64,000 nt of DNA from Streptomyces rubiginosohelvolus. Lineage in GTDB: Bacteria > Actinomycetota > Actinomycetes > Streptomycetales > Streptomycetaceae. Each line of letters begins with the position of its first letter. Positions within the stretch are counted from its first letter, which is position 1. The stretch is taken from positions 1-64,000 of the forward strand of contig NZ_BMTW01000003.1 of assembly GCF_014649875.1 (NCBI RefSeq), given 5' to 3'. Shown in pieces: positions 51,433 through 59,438 of this stretch. The notes under the pieces are model-generated. The model was not told where the DNA came from. It ran no database searches and saw only the letters and a list, made by a program, of their open reading frames with translations. A program made the position numbers and the translations under genes.

Positions 51433-52986
51433 TCACAGATCCACGCTGTCCCGCAGCTTCGTCGGCGTGAGGAACAGCGACGCGATGACGCCGACCACCG
51501 CGATACCGGCCGAGATGAGGAAGATGTGGCCGGTGGCGTCCCCGTACGCGGCCCGGACGACGTCCTGGACCTGGGGTGGCATGGCGGCGACGTTGAGGGT
51601 GGAGCCGCCGGAGCCGGAGGCGGCGGGATCGATGCCGAGCTTCGCCAGCCCGTCCGTGATCTTCGTGGACACCTGGTGGGCGAGGACCGCGCCGAGGACG
51701 GAGACGCCCATGGTGCCGCCGAGGGAGCGGAAGAAGGTGATGGCCCCGCTGGCCGCGCCGATCTCACTGAGCGGCACGGTGTTCTGGAGGACGAGCACCA
51801 GGTTCTGCATCGACATACCCACTCCGACGCCGACACCGAGCATGCCCAGCGACACCATCACGAGCGAGGTCTCGTGGTCGATGAAGGACAGTCCGAGGAA
51901 GCCGAGGGCGAGGACGACGACACCGGCGACGATGAACGGCTTGACCTTGCCGGTCTTGGAGACCAGCCGCCCGGCGACGGTGGAGGAGACGAGGACGCCG
52001 GCCATGAGCGGAATGGTGAGGAGGCCGGCCTCGGTCGGCGAGTAGCCGCGTCCGATCTGGAAGTACTGCCCGAGGAAGACCGCGCCCCCGAACATGGCCA
52101 TGCCGACGGCGAGGCTGGCGACGATGGCGAGGGCGGGGTCGCGGCGGCGGACGACGTGGAGCGGAACCACGGGCTCCTTGACGCGGTTCTCCACGAATAC
52201 GGCCGCCCCGAGGATGACCACGCTCCCGCCGACCATCAGTGCGCTCTGCCAGGAGATCCAGTCGAAGTCGTCGCCGACGAAGGTGACCCAGAGGAGCAGG
52301 AGGCTGACCCCGGCGGCGATGAGCGAGGCCCCGAGGTAGTCGACCTTGGTGTCGGGCCGGCGGACCTCGACGAGGTGCAGGGTGCGGGCGAGCATCACGG
52401 AGGCGAGGAGGGTGAAGGGCACGGCGATGAAGAAGCACCAGCGCCAGCCGAGCCAGGAGGCGTCGGTGATGAACCCACCGAGCAGCGGCCCGCCGACCGT
52501 GGCGACGGCCATGACGCCGCCCAGGTAGCCGTTGTAACGTCCGCGCTCCTTCGGGCTGATCATCGCGGCGATGATCACCTGGACGAGCACCTGGAGCGCG
52601 CCCATGCCGAGCCCCTGGACGGCACGGAAGGCGATGAGCTGCTCGGTGGACTGGGCGAACCCGCACGCGACCGACGAGACGACGAAGAGCCCGATGGCTA
52701 TCTGGAGCAGCAGCTTCTTGCTGAACAGGTCGGCGAGCTTGCCCCAGATCGGGGTGGAGGCCGTGGAGGCGAGCAGGGTCGCGGTGACGACCCAGGTGTA
52801 CTGGGACTGCGTGCCGTCGAGGGACCCGATGATCTGCGGCAGCGCGACCGAGACCACAGTGCTGCTGATCATCGCCACGAACAGCACGATGAGCAGCCCG
52901 CTGAGGGCCCGCAGGACGTGGCGGTGGTCCATGGGTGCGGCGGCGGGGGCCCCGGCCGGGGCGGCGGCGGTGTCTGCTGCGCTCAC
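51433..52986 (-). CDS. DHA2-type MFS multidrug exporter, 14 TM
   Basis: 517 aa from GTG 52986, set by CCGGAGG; an in-frame ATG further upstream is less likely. Motif A GKLADLFSKKLLL after TM2, motif C GGPLLGGFITDASWLGWRWCFF in TM5 (split motif: GGPLLGGF), and 14 hydrophobic segments. Proton-driven export of drugs or dyes. The divergent TetR gene and overlapping palindromes in between suggest substrate-inducible expression. Confidence 0.9.
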   Translation of the reverse strand: MSAADTAAAPAGAPAAAPMDHRHVLRALSGLLIVLFVAMISSTVVSVALPQIIGSLDGTQSQYTWVVTATLLASTASTPIWGKLADLFSKKLLLQIAIGLFVVSSVACGFAQSTEQLIAFRAVQGLGMGALQVLVQVIIAAMISPKERGRYNGYLGGVMAVATVGGPLLGGFITDASWLGWRWCFFIAVPFTLLASVMLARTLHLVEVRRPDTKVDYLGASLIAAGVSLLLLWVTFVGDDFDWISWQSALMVGGSVVILGAAVFVENRVKEPVVPLHVVRRRDPALAIVASLAVGMAMFGGAVFLGQYFQIGRGYSPTEAGLLTIPLMAGVLVSSTVAGRLVSKTGKVKPFIVAGVVVLALGFLGLSFIDHETSLVMVSLGMLGVGVGVGMSMQNLVLVLQNTVPLSEIGAASGAITFFRSLGGTMGVSVLGAVLAHQVSTKITDGLAKLGIDPAASGSGGSTLNVAAMPPQVQDVVRAAYGDATGHIFLISAGIAVVGVIASLFLTPTKLRDSVDL

Positions 52987-53102
52987 GCGCAACCTCCGGA
53001 AAAGTTCGTACGAGAGGCCCGTCAGCGGTGTCGGCACCGGGTCAACCCGAATCCGTGCACGACCCCGTACGGGAGGGAGAAGGCTTCACCATACATGCAC
53101 AC

Positions 53103-53126
53103 TGGGCAATTTTGCCCACTGAGCAA
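53103..53126. promoter_or_regulatory. Overlapping palindromes between exporter and TetR genes
   Basis: TGGGCAA-TT-TTGCCCA (53103-53118) is perfect; TTGCCCA-C-TGAGCAA (53112-53126) matches with one mismatch and shares its left arm. Overlapping sites allow two TetR dimers, as in QacR-type operators. Located about 117 bp from the exporter start and 43 bp from the TetR start. Confidence 0.65.
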
Positions 53127-53168
53127 GAATCTCACACCCGGGGGATGCGTCCGGGGGATAATGCCCCC

Positions 53169-53768
53169 ATGGACAGCAGCACCGCGGGCCCTGGACTTCG
53201 GGAACGCAAGAAGGAAGCCACCCGCCAGGCTGTGCACGAGGCGACCCTGCGCCTGACGGTGGAGCACGGCTTCGACCAGGTGACGGTCGAGGCGGTGGCG
53301 GACGCGGCCGGGATCTCCCGCAGAACGTTCTCGAACTACTTCACCAACAAGGAGGACGCCCTCCTCCACGGCGAGGAGCAGCAGATCAGGGCCCTGGTCC
53401 GCACGGTCCGCGACCGCCCCGCCGACGAACCCGCCTGGCCGGCCCTGCGCGCGGCGGTGGCCCAGTTCGCGGACCGCGTGGCACCCCCGGAACGCGAATG
53501 GGCGATCCGCACCCGCCTGGCGATGCGTCACCCCTCGCTGCTGGCACGCCAGTTGGCCAACCACGCCGCCCTGGAACGCGACTTGGCCGAAGCGGTGGCA
53601 GCCCGCCCCGGCCCCCAGTCGGCCCCGGTCCGCCCGATCGTCCTGGCGGCGGGCTTCCTGGCCTCGCTCCGGATCGCGATGCGCATGTGGATCGAGGAGG
53701 ACCTGGCGCGGGAGCCGGCGGCGGTGATCGACGAGATCCTGGACGAGATGGGGCGGGGGTTCGCGTGA
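53169..53768 (+). CDS. TetR/AcrR-family regulator of the MFS exporter
   Basis: 199 aa. HTH about 32-65 (VTVEAVADAAGISRRTFSNYFTNKEDALL). The C-terminal helices (AMRHPSLLARQLANHAALERDLAEA, broken by convention) match the Streptomyces group beside DHA2 exporters. GATAAT just upstream and no ribosome site suggest a leaderless mRNA; an in-frame ATG at 53142 is possible. It should repress its own gene and the divergent pump. Confidence 0.85.
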   Translation: MDSSTAGPGLRERKKEATRQAVHEATLRLTVEHGFDQVTVEAVADAAGISRRTFSNYFTNKEDALLHGEEQQIRALVRTVRDRPADEPAWPALRAAVAQFADRVAPPEREWAIRTRLAMRHPSLLARQLANHAALERDLAEAVAARPGPQSAPVRPIVLAAGFLASLRIAMRMWIEEDLAREPAAVIDEILDEMGRGFA

Positions 53769-53848
53769 GGGTGGAGGTTGGCGTGAGGGCGGGGACGCCG
53801 AAGGGCCAGGCCCGTCGGTGTACCCGCCCCCTCGGCAGCCGCGCCAGG

Positions 53849-53908
53849 AATCCGGCTGACCGGAGTCCGGCTAGTCGGAGTCCGGCTAGTCGGAGTCCGG
53901 CTGGTCGA
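53849..53908. repeat. 15-bp tandem repeat containing the GntR stop codon
   Basis: Four units (53849-53863, 53864-53878, 53879-53893, 53894-53908). The middle two are identical with core AGTCCGGCTAGTCGG; the outer two differ by a few bases. On the minus strand the GntR gene enters at unit 4 and stops at the TAG in unit 3. Confidence 0.88.
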
Positions 53909-54653
53909 TGCGGATCTCGTAGGCGATCTCCCAGCGGATGTCCGGCACGACGACATCGGCCGTCTCCACGGGGCGGCCCTCGCGGTCGAAGTACGTGCGC
54001 TCGATCTCGATGACCAGGTCACCGATGGAGATCCCGAGCAGGTTGGCCTGTTCGCGCGTCGCGCGGGCCGGGCGGGGCAGTTCGATGCCGGTGGCGATGT
54101 CCACACCGATGGAGCGCATGCGCTCGACGACGCCGATCTTGCCGTGCGGGCCCATCTCCGGGAGCAGGACCGGCGTCCCGTCCGTGATGGCCATCGGCTC
54201 CCAGCTCTTGGCGAGCTGTACGGGCATGCCGTCGGCGAGGAACTCGTAGTCCGTCACGACGCAGAGGTCGCCGGGCTCGATCGCCAGACGCTCCGCGATG
54301 TCCTCCGGCGCGGGTACGCGCGCCACGCTCGTGCACTCCCAGTCCGCCTCATGGTCGAGCTCGGCCATGTCCGAGGCGAACGGACTCCTGTTCCGCTGCT
54401 CGCGGTGGCGTGAACGGACCATGCGCCGGCGCTCGCGGGCCCGGCGGACGTACGTACCGGAACCGGCGCGGCCTTCGAGGATCCCCTCGATGATCAGACG
54501 CTCCATGGCCCGCTGCGCCACGGACTGGCCCACGCCGTACTCCTCGGCGAACCGCGCCCGGGACGGCAGCTTGTCGCCGACGGCCCATTCACCGGCCCGG
54601 ATGCGAGCCCGCAGCTTGTCCGCCACCTGCAAGTACGGCGTATCACGTGGCAT
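53886..54653 (-). CDS. GntR-family regulator with UbiC-type ligand domain (HutC/KorSA-like)
   Basis: 255 aa. N-terminal winged helix (PYLQVADKLRARIRAGEWAVGDKLPSRARFAEEYGVG, about 5-45; read as split motif LPSRARFAEEYGV) and a C-terminal chorismate-lyase-fold effector domain (about 95-250). KorSA-type relatives govern transfer of Streptomyces conjugative elements, but no transfer genes lie here. The C terminus EIRIDQPDSD ends inside a 15-bp tandem repeat. GGAGCTGC upstream of the ATG. Divergent from a short hypothetical gene that may be its target. Confidence 0.85.
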   Translation of the reverse strand: MPRDTPYLQVADKLRARIRAGEWAVGDKLPSRARFAEEYGVGQSVAQRAMERLIIEGILEGRAGSGTYVRRARERRRMVRSRHREQRNRSPFASDMAELDHEADWECTSVARVPAPEDIAERLAIEPGDLCVVTDYEFLADGMPVQLAKSWEPMAITDGTPVLLPEMGPHGKIGVVERMRSIGVDIATGIELPRPARATREQANLLGISIGDLVIEIERTYFDREGRPVETADVVVPDIRWEIAYEIRIDQPDSD

Positions 54654-54723
54654 TTGAGCAGCTCCGTGTGTTCGGCGTCGGTATGGGCGTCGCTGGTTGA
54701 CAAAGCTAACCCATCAGGTTGAA

Positions 54724-54737
54724 GCTGAATACTCAGC
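54724..54737. promoter_or_regulatory. GCTGA-ATAC-TCAGC palindrome (candidate GntR operator)
   Basis: A perfect 5-bp inverted repeat with a 4-bp spacer, placed in the 121-bp divergent region between the GntR gene and the next gene, next to a TTGACA (54697-54702) that reads as a -35 box. Confidence 0.4.
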
Positions 54738-54774
54738 ATTACCTGGAGTGACCTTCAGTTCACAGGGGAGAAGT

Positions 54775-55152
54775 GTGCGCTCTGCACAAGCGCGGATTGC
54801 GGCGCTGACCGGCATGCTCGCCGCCGCCACAGGCACCGAACCGCGTGTGGCCACCGACCTGGACGTCATCCGCGTCGAGGCCGATCTCCCCGCCGAATTG
54901 AGCGCGACCGCACACGCGGCCGTCCTCGCAGCCCTGGCCACGGCGGACCGCTACGGGCACACGCGCACCCGCACCGCCGAGTACGTCTGGGCCGAGATCA
55001 GCAGAGAGGCGAACGTGACCACGACCGAATCCCCCGACACGGCCTACCGCGCCCTGCTCGGCCACACGATGACCTGCACCGCCTGCCGGACCGGGGCGAT
55101 CTGCCCCGACGCGGCCAAGCTCGTCCGCGTCTGGCGGGAGACCCGCCGATGA
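54775..55152 (+). CDS. Hypothetical protein with C-terminal Cys motif
   Basis: 125 aa from GTG 54775, chosen because GGGGAG lies just before it; the longer frame from TTG 54697 is a likely -35 element. The N-terminal part is an Ala-rich helical domain (VRSAQARIAALTGML). The C-terminal 45 residues contain HTMTCTACRTGAICP, three Cys in a CxxC-x5-C arrangement. A second GTG at 55015 with GAGAGG upstream could start this part as a separate short protein. Unknown function; similar short proteins sit beside GntR genes in Streptomyces accessory regions. Confidence 0.5.
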   Translation: MRSAQARIAALTGMLAAATGTEPRVATDLDVIRVEADLPAELSATAHAAVLAALATADRYGHTRTRTAEYVWAEISREANVTTTESPDTAYRALLGHTMTCTACRTGAICPDAAKLVRVWRETRR

Positions 55153-55195
55153 GGGCCCACCACCCCCGCAGCTCCACCAGCGACGGAGGCACCTG

Positions 55196-55246
55196 ATGCG
55201 CAGCACCCGCCAGGCGTTACCGGCACCACCCGGGAGGCCCGGATGA
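55196..55246 (+). CDS. 16-codon mini-ORF with a TTA codon, coupled to the next gene
   Basis: ATG 55196 follows GGAGG at seven bases and encodes MRSTRQALPAPPGRPG, ending in a TGA that overlaps the next ATG (ATGA). Leu8 is the rare TTA codon, read only by bldA tRNA in Streptomyces. The layout fits a translated leader that controls the following gene. Existence as a real gene is uncertain. Confidence 0.35.
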   Translation: MRSTRQALPAPPGRPG

Positions 55247-55539
55247 TCACCCTCTCCCCGACGGACGTCCTCGACTGCGAGGCGTGCTGGAACGCCCCGG
55301 TCACCGCCGCCCGGCAGACCCCGGTCGGCCGTGACCTGCTCTGCGAGGAGTGCGCGGAGGGCGACTACCCGCGCCGCGTCGACCTGTTCCCGCCGTTCGG
55401 CATCTACGGCCTGACGCCCCGCAAGCTCCTGAACGACGGCCGGCACGGCAGCGGCCCCCCGAAGCTCCCACCCAACCCGGGCCCGCCGCTGCCCAACCCT
55501 CCCCCGGCCCCGTCACCGCCGGGGACACCGCCGGTGTAG
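55243..55539 (+). CDS. Small hypothetical protein with Cys pairs and Pro-rich tail
   Basis: 98 aa. DCEACW near residue 11 and LLCEECAEGDYP near 33 give two CxxC pairs, which may bind one zinc. The last 35 residues are almost entirely Pro, Gly and Asn (PPKLPPNPGPPLP). Good ribosome site GGGAGG. It is coupled by ATGA overlap to the TTA-containing mini-ORF. No known domain. The 154-bp gap downstream shows no further gene. Confidence 0.55.
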   Translation: MITLSPTDVLDCEACWNAPVTAARQTPVGRDLLCEECAEGDYPRRVDLFPPFGIYGLTPRKLLNDGRHGSGPPKLPPNPGPPLPNPPPAPSPPGTPPV

Positions 55540-55693
55540 GAGGTCGCGCTCCCGCCCTGCCCGCGCCCCCTCCGGAAGCGCGGGCAGTTGTCAGTACCCC
55601 TTGCTAGGTTGCATGGTGCTTGCAGACCGGTCAGACCTGCGAGGTACGCGGTCAGGGGGGTGGGCACAAAGGTCTCCGGGAGCCACCTCGGGA

Positions 55694-56611
55694 CTATGTT
55701 GCATGCCGTGGATCCCCACCCCCCTCATCCGCCGTGAGCACGGACAGCTCTTCGGCCAGTTCCATACAGCGCAGGCGGGCCGGGGAGAGGTCATAGGGCA
55801 TTTTTCCGGTGGCTTCGAGCACACTCATGACCCTGCCGGAGCCAGAACCTGAACCGTCCTTCTCGTCATCGCCGGTCTCAGGGTGCGCAGCGTCCCAGGC
55901 GTCGAAGAGGGCATCGTCGCCCTCGTCGAGGCCGGTCTCCTCGATGACGGCGTGCAGGGCGCTTTCGAAGGCGTGCCGTTCGGCGGCCACGCGAGCGACT
56001 CGCGGGTCGTCGACGGCGACGCTGTCGTCGAGTGCCTCTTCGGCGGCGTCGATGCGATCGGATTCCTCCCGCAGAGCGGGATGCGTGGCCAGGGCGACGA
56101 AGCGCGTGGCCTGGACGGCTGCTCCGAGCGGGCCGAAGATCCGCTCGGTGACCAGGAGAGTGTCCAGGTCGGCCTGGCGCAGGGAGCCCTCGGGCAGGCC
56201 CTTGAGGCGTTCGGTGACGAGATCGGAGAGCAGGCCCGTCCGGCTGCCTTCGGCGCGCATCCGCTGCACGGCGGTGCGTTGGCGCTGCAGCTCTGCCTCC
56301 TGGGCGGCGAGGGATTCCTCCACACGCCCCAACATGGCCTCGATACCGTCCCCGCTGTCCGCTCCGCCGGAATCCTCGGCGAAGGCGTCGCGGATGTCCT
56401 CCAGCGCAATACCGGCGTCGGCCATCCTGCGAATCCACAGCAGCCGGATCATGTCCTCGTACCCGTAGCGGCGGCGGTCATCGCCGCCCCGCTCGGGCTC
56501 GGGGAGCAGGCCGATCTCGTGGTAGTGCCGGATCGCCCGCGGCGTACAGCCGACAAAGGCCGCCGCGTCACCGATCCTGACCTGGCGAGGCGGCATGAAG
56601 GACGCGGGCAT
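55694..56611 (-). CDS. MerR-family transcriptional regulator
   Basis: 305 aa from ATG 56611, with AAGG eight bases upstream. MerR HTH about 10-75 (VRIGDAAAFVGCTPRAIRHYHEIGLL, and RRRYGYEDMIRLLWIRRMADAGIALEDIR for the wing and hinge), followed by a coiled coil (about 95-130) and a C-terminal helical effector domain of about 160 residues. The acidic stretch ETGDDEKDGSGSGSG lies near the end. No metal-binding Cys set, so a small-molecule inducer is likely. It follows the HNH nuclease gene on the same strand (115 bp). Confidence 0.85.
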   Translation of the reverse strand: MPASFMPPRQVRIGDAAAFVGCTPRAIRHYHEIGLLPEPERGGDDRRRYGYEDMIRLLWIRRMADAGIALEDIRDAFAEDSGGADSGDGIEAMLGRVEESLAAQEAELQRQRTAVQRMRAEGSRTGLLSDLVTERLKGLPEGSLRQADLDTLLVTERIFGPLGAAVQATRFVALATHPALREESDRIDAAEEALDDSVAVDDPRVARVAAERHAFESALHAVIEETGLDEGDDALFDAWDAAHPETGDDEKDGSGSGSGRVMSVLEATGKMPYDLSPARLRCMELAEELSVLTADEGGGDPRHAT

Positions 56612-56726
56612 GAGGGGCCTTTCCTCGGAGAAGCGGGACGTAAGTACACCGGACCACATGCCGCTACGGAAGGTGCAACTCCATCGCCCCCTTGGACCGT
56701 CGTCCAGGCAACACAGCTCGGCGATG

Positions 56727-57707
56727 TCACCAGGTGGCGACGGTCGCTGCATGGTGGTCCGCGACGACAGCCCGGTCTATCGGGGCATCCGGCGGAACAC
56801 GCAGAGGCACACCGGCCAAGGCGCTGTACACATCGTGACCTGCCAGGCTCGGTGCTACGTGCACGACCAGCTCGGCGTCGATGGCGAGCAGACCGCTGTC
56901 GAACAGACGGTGCACGTCCGACCGCAGGATCAGACCTTCCTCCACACGGTGCTGCTCCGTTTCGGCGAAGGGGCGGAGGTGGGCTGCCTCCAGGACCTCG
57001 GCCGGCGCCGCGCCGGTGACGGCGCAGATCAGCCCGTACTCGCGTACCAAGGCACGGCGGAACCCATCCTGGCCACGTCGCACTGCGGACGCCGACCTCC
57101 GGCGCCCGCCCGGCAGCTCCTGCGGTCGATGTCCGTCCGCACGGCGGAGTTCACGACGGCTCGGCAGGCGGACTCCCCGGGCATCGATAGCGGTCAAGGT
57201 TCGGCGACGGTCCATCTTCTTGATCGACTGCTGGTCGGACCGGCTCAGGCTGAGCTCGCTCAACTGCGCCTTGTCCAGACAGCCGTCCAGAGGCTGCCAG
57301 GTCCCTCCGTAGTGCGCCCGGAAAGCAGTGACGCGGACGGTTTCGGAAGTCGGGGTGTCGAAGGCGTTCTTACAGCGACTGCACCAGAACCGGGGCAGCA
57401 TCGTGGCTCGCTCTTTGAAGCCGGTACTTCTGCAGAAGGGGCATCGGCTGCGGACCTTCTCCTGGTCGGGCAGTACCTGGAGAGCTTCTACGTATCCCGC
57501 CCCGAGGGCTTCCTTGCCGTTCCGTACCACCACCAGGTCACCGACCGCCACGTGTTGGTGGTTCCCCACGGTCGAGTCGTAGCTGTACGACTCCTCGATG
57601 ATGTCCTCGTAGCCGGAGTTTCCCTGAAACTGCCGTTCCTCCCCGGTCACGAGAAAAGACCATGCCATGCCGCGGGTGTTTGGTGCCGCGCTCTCCGCCT
57701 CCGTCAT
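56727..57707 (-). CDS. HNH nuclease with N-terminal PUA/EVE-like domain and zinc ribbon
   Basis: 326 aa from ATG 57707 (MTEAESAAPN). Residues about 14-75 (WSFLVTG, SGYEDIIEESYSYD, VAVGDLVVVRNG) look like a PUA/EVE-type modified-base reader, assigned by pattern only. A zinc ribbon follows with CPFC 89-92 and CSRC 109-112. A basic linker (KKMDRRR, SRRELRRADG) leads to an HNH_2 domain: C228 (ICAVTG), H243 (EAAHLRP), H266 (SDVHRLFD). Reader plus HNH is the layout of type IV, modification-dependent restriction enzymes. The glnA2 terminator overlaps the longer start at 57737, favouring 57719 or 57707. Confidence 0.6.
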   Translation of the reverse strand: MTEAESAAPNTRGMAWSFLVTGEERQFQGNSGYEDIIEESYSYDSTVGNHQHVAVGDLVVVRNGKEALGAGYVEALQVLPDQEKVRSRCPFCRSTGFKERATMLPRFWCSRCKNAFDTPTSETVRVTAFRAHYGGTWQPLDGCLDKAQLSELSLSRSDQQSIKKMDRRRTLTAIDARGVRLPSRRELRRADGHRPQELPGGRRRSASAVRRGQDGFRRALVREYGLICAVTGAAPAEVLEAAHLRPFAETEQHRVEEGLILRSDVHRLFDSGLLAIDAELVVHVAPSLAGHDVYSALAGVPLRVPPDAPIDRAVVADHHAATVATW

Positions 57708-57734
57708 GCTCAGGAGCATACGAACGGCCACGGA

Positions 57735-57770
57735 CAACGGGCCCGGCGGTACTCACCGCGGGGCCCGTTG
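57735..57770 (-). terminator. glnA2 terminator
   Basis: CAACGGGCCC (57735-57744) pairs perfectly with GGGCCCGTTG (57761-57770), with inner GCGGT-ACTC-ACCGC. Lies 51 bp after the glnA2 stop. Confidence 0.85.
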
Positions 57771-57821
57771 CGTGCCGTCGGAACCTCCGGCCGAAAACAC
57801 GGCCGCTCCGGGACTCAGGAG

Positions 57822-59183
57822 TTACAGCACCGGCAGCAACGCCTTCAGCTCAAAGGCGGTCACCTCGCTGCGGTACTCCTCCCACTCCTGCTTCTTGTTG
57901 CGCAGGAAGAAGTCGAAGACATGCTCGCCCAGGGTCTCGGCCACCAGCTCGCTCTTCTCCATCAGCGAGATCGCCTCGCCCAGGTTCTGCGGCAGCGGCT
58001 CGATGCCCATCGCGCGGCGTTCCGCGTCGGAGAGGGCCCAGACGTCGTCGTCGGCGCCGGCCGGGAGTTCGTAGCCCTCCTCGATGCCCTTGAGGCCCGC
58101 GGCGAGCAGGACCGCGTACGTGAGGTACGGGTTGGCGCCGGAGTCGATGGAGCGGACCTCGACGCGGGCCGAGCCGGTCTTGCCGGGCTTGTACATCGGG
58201 ACGCGGATGAGGGCGGAGCGGTTGTTGTGGCCCCAGCAGATGTACGAGGGGGCCTCGCCGCCCGCGCCGGCCGCGCGGGAGGAGCCGCCCCAGATGCGCT
58301 TGTAGGAGTTGACCCACTGGTTGGTGACGGCCGAGATCTCCGCCGCGTGCTTCAGGAGGCCCGCGATGAAGGAGCGGCCCACCTTGGAGAGCTGGTACTC
58401 CGCACCCGACTCGTAGAACGCGTTGCGGTCGCCCTCGAAGAGGGAGAGGTGGGTGTGCATGCCCGAGCCCGGGTACTCCGAGAACGGCTTCGGCATGAAC
58501 GTCGCCTGCACGCCCTGCTCCAGCGCCACCTGCTTCATCACCAGGCGGAACGTCATGATGTTGTCCGCCGTGGAGAGCGCGTCCGCGTAGCGGAGGTCGA
58601 TCTCCTGCTGGCCCGGAGCGCCCTCGTGGTGGCTGAACTCGACCGAGATGCCCATCGATTCGAGCATGGTGATCGCCTGGCGGCGGAAGTCCATGCCGAC
58701 GTTCTGCGGCGTGTGGTCGAAGTAGCCCGAGCTGTCCGCCGGCGTCGGGCGGGTGCCGTCGACCGGCTTGTTCTTCAGCAGGAAGAACTCGATCTCGGGG
58801 TGCGTGTAGAAGGTGAAGCCCAGGTCGGACGTCTTGGCAAGGATCCGCTTCAGGACATAGCGCGGGTCCGCGAAGGACGGCGAGCCGTCCGGCATCAGGA
58901 TGTCGCAGAACATCCGCGCGGTGCCGGGAGCCTCCGCGCGCCAGGGCAGGATCTGGAAGGTCCCCGGGTCCGGCTTGGCGATCATGTCCGACTCGTAGAC
59001 CCGTGCGAAGCCCTCGATCGCCGAGCCGTCGAAGCCGATGCCCTCGTCGAAGGCCTGCTCCAGCTCGGCCGGGGCGACGGCGACGGACTTGAGGAACCCG
59101 AGGACGTCGGTGAACCACAGCCGCACGAAGCGGATGTCGCGCTCCTCAAGGGTCCTGAGGACGAATTCCTGCTGCTTGTCCAT
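57822..59183 (-). CDS. glnA2: GlnA2-type glutamine synthetase homologue (gamma-glutamylpolyamine synthetase)
   Basis: 453 aa from ATG 59183 with AAGGA eight bases upstream. Type I GS fold: GFDGSAIEGFARV, HPEIEFFLL, HHEGAPGQQEIDLRYADAL (split: GQQEIDLRYA) and MHTHLSLF. The adenylylation Tyr loop NLY of GlnA is absent (YELPAGADDDV instead), so GlnE should not modify it. The sequence is nearly that of S. coelicolor SCO2241 as I remember it. That enzyme was reported to glutamylate polyamines rather than make glutamine. Terminated by a strong hairpin. Confidence 0.88.
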   Translation of the reverse strand: MDKQQEFVLRTLEERDIRFVRLWFTDVLGFLKSVAVAPAELEQAFDEGIGFDGSAIEGFARVYESDMIAKPDPGTFQILPWRAEAPGTARMFCDILMPDGSPSFADPRYVLKRILAKTSDLGFTFYTHPEIEFFLLKNKPVDGTRPTPADSSGYFDHTPQNVGMDFRRQAITMLESMGISVEFSHHEGAPGQQEIDLRYADALSTADNIMTFRLVMKQVALEQGVQATFMPKPFSEYPGSGMHTHLSLFEGDRNAFYESGAEYQLSKVGRSFIAGLLKHAAEISAVTNQWVNSYKRIWGGSSRAAGAGGEAPSYICWGHNNRSALIRVPMYKPGKTGSARVEVRSIDSGANPYLTYAVLLAAGLKGIEEGYELPAGADDDVWALSDAERRAMGIEPLPQNLGEAISLMEKSELVAETLGEHVFDFFLRNKKQEWEEYRSEVTAFELKALLPVL

Positions 59184-59259
59184 TGCCACATCCTTGCAGT
59201 TCAGACGGTCCGTGCACCACCGCCCGGGGTAGGGGGACACTTCAGTATCGCGACCCGGG

Positions 59260-59275
59260 ATTTCCCCCAGATTAC
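59260..59275 (-). promoter_or_regulatory. Half GlnR-like box upstream of glnA2
   Basis: Minus strand GTAAT-n6-GAAAT, one pair of the GlnR pattern, about 77 bp before glnA2. A second pair is not seen. Weak evidence, since one 5+5 match can occur by chance. Confidence 0.25.
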
Positions 59276-59438
59276 GCACACGGTGTGAGAGAGAGCACTC
59301 GGCCACCCACTACGATCGGCGACCGAGCAGCGGTCGGCTTCGGTGCCTGCTTCCTCTCCGGCTTTCCGCCCGTCCGCGCACCCCGGTCCACGGACCGTTC
59401 TCCCGTCTCCCGGCCCCTTCGCAGAAGGACTCCACGAC

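Noticed and set aside
53849..53908. Possible CRISPR-like array
   Set aside because: 15-bp units are directly adjacent with no spacers, and no cas genes are near.
54697..54774. N-terminal extension of the hypothetical gene from TTG 54697
   Set aside because: TTGACA is more likely a -35 box; GTG 54775 has a ribosome site.
53886..57707. Integrative element or prophage
   Set aside because: No integrase, excisionase, replication or structural genes, no tRNA and no flanking direct repeat.
57708..57737. Longer start of the HNH gene
   Set aside because: It lies in the glnA2 terminator hairpin.
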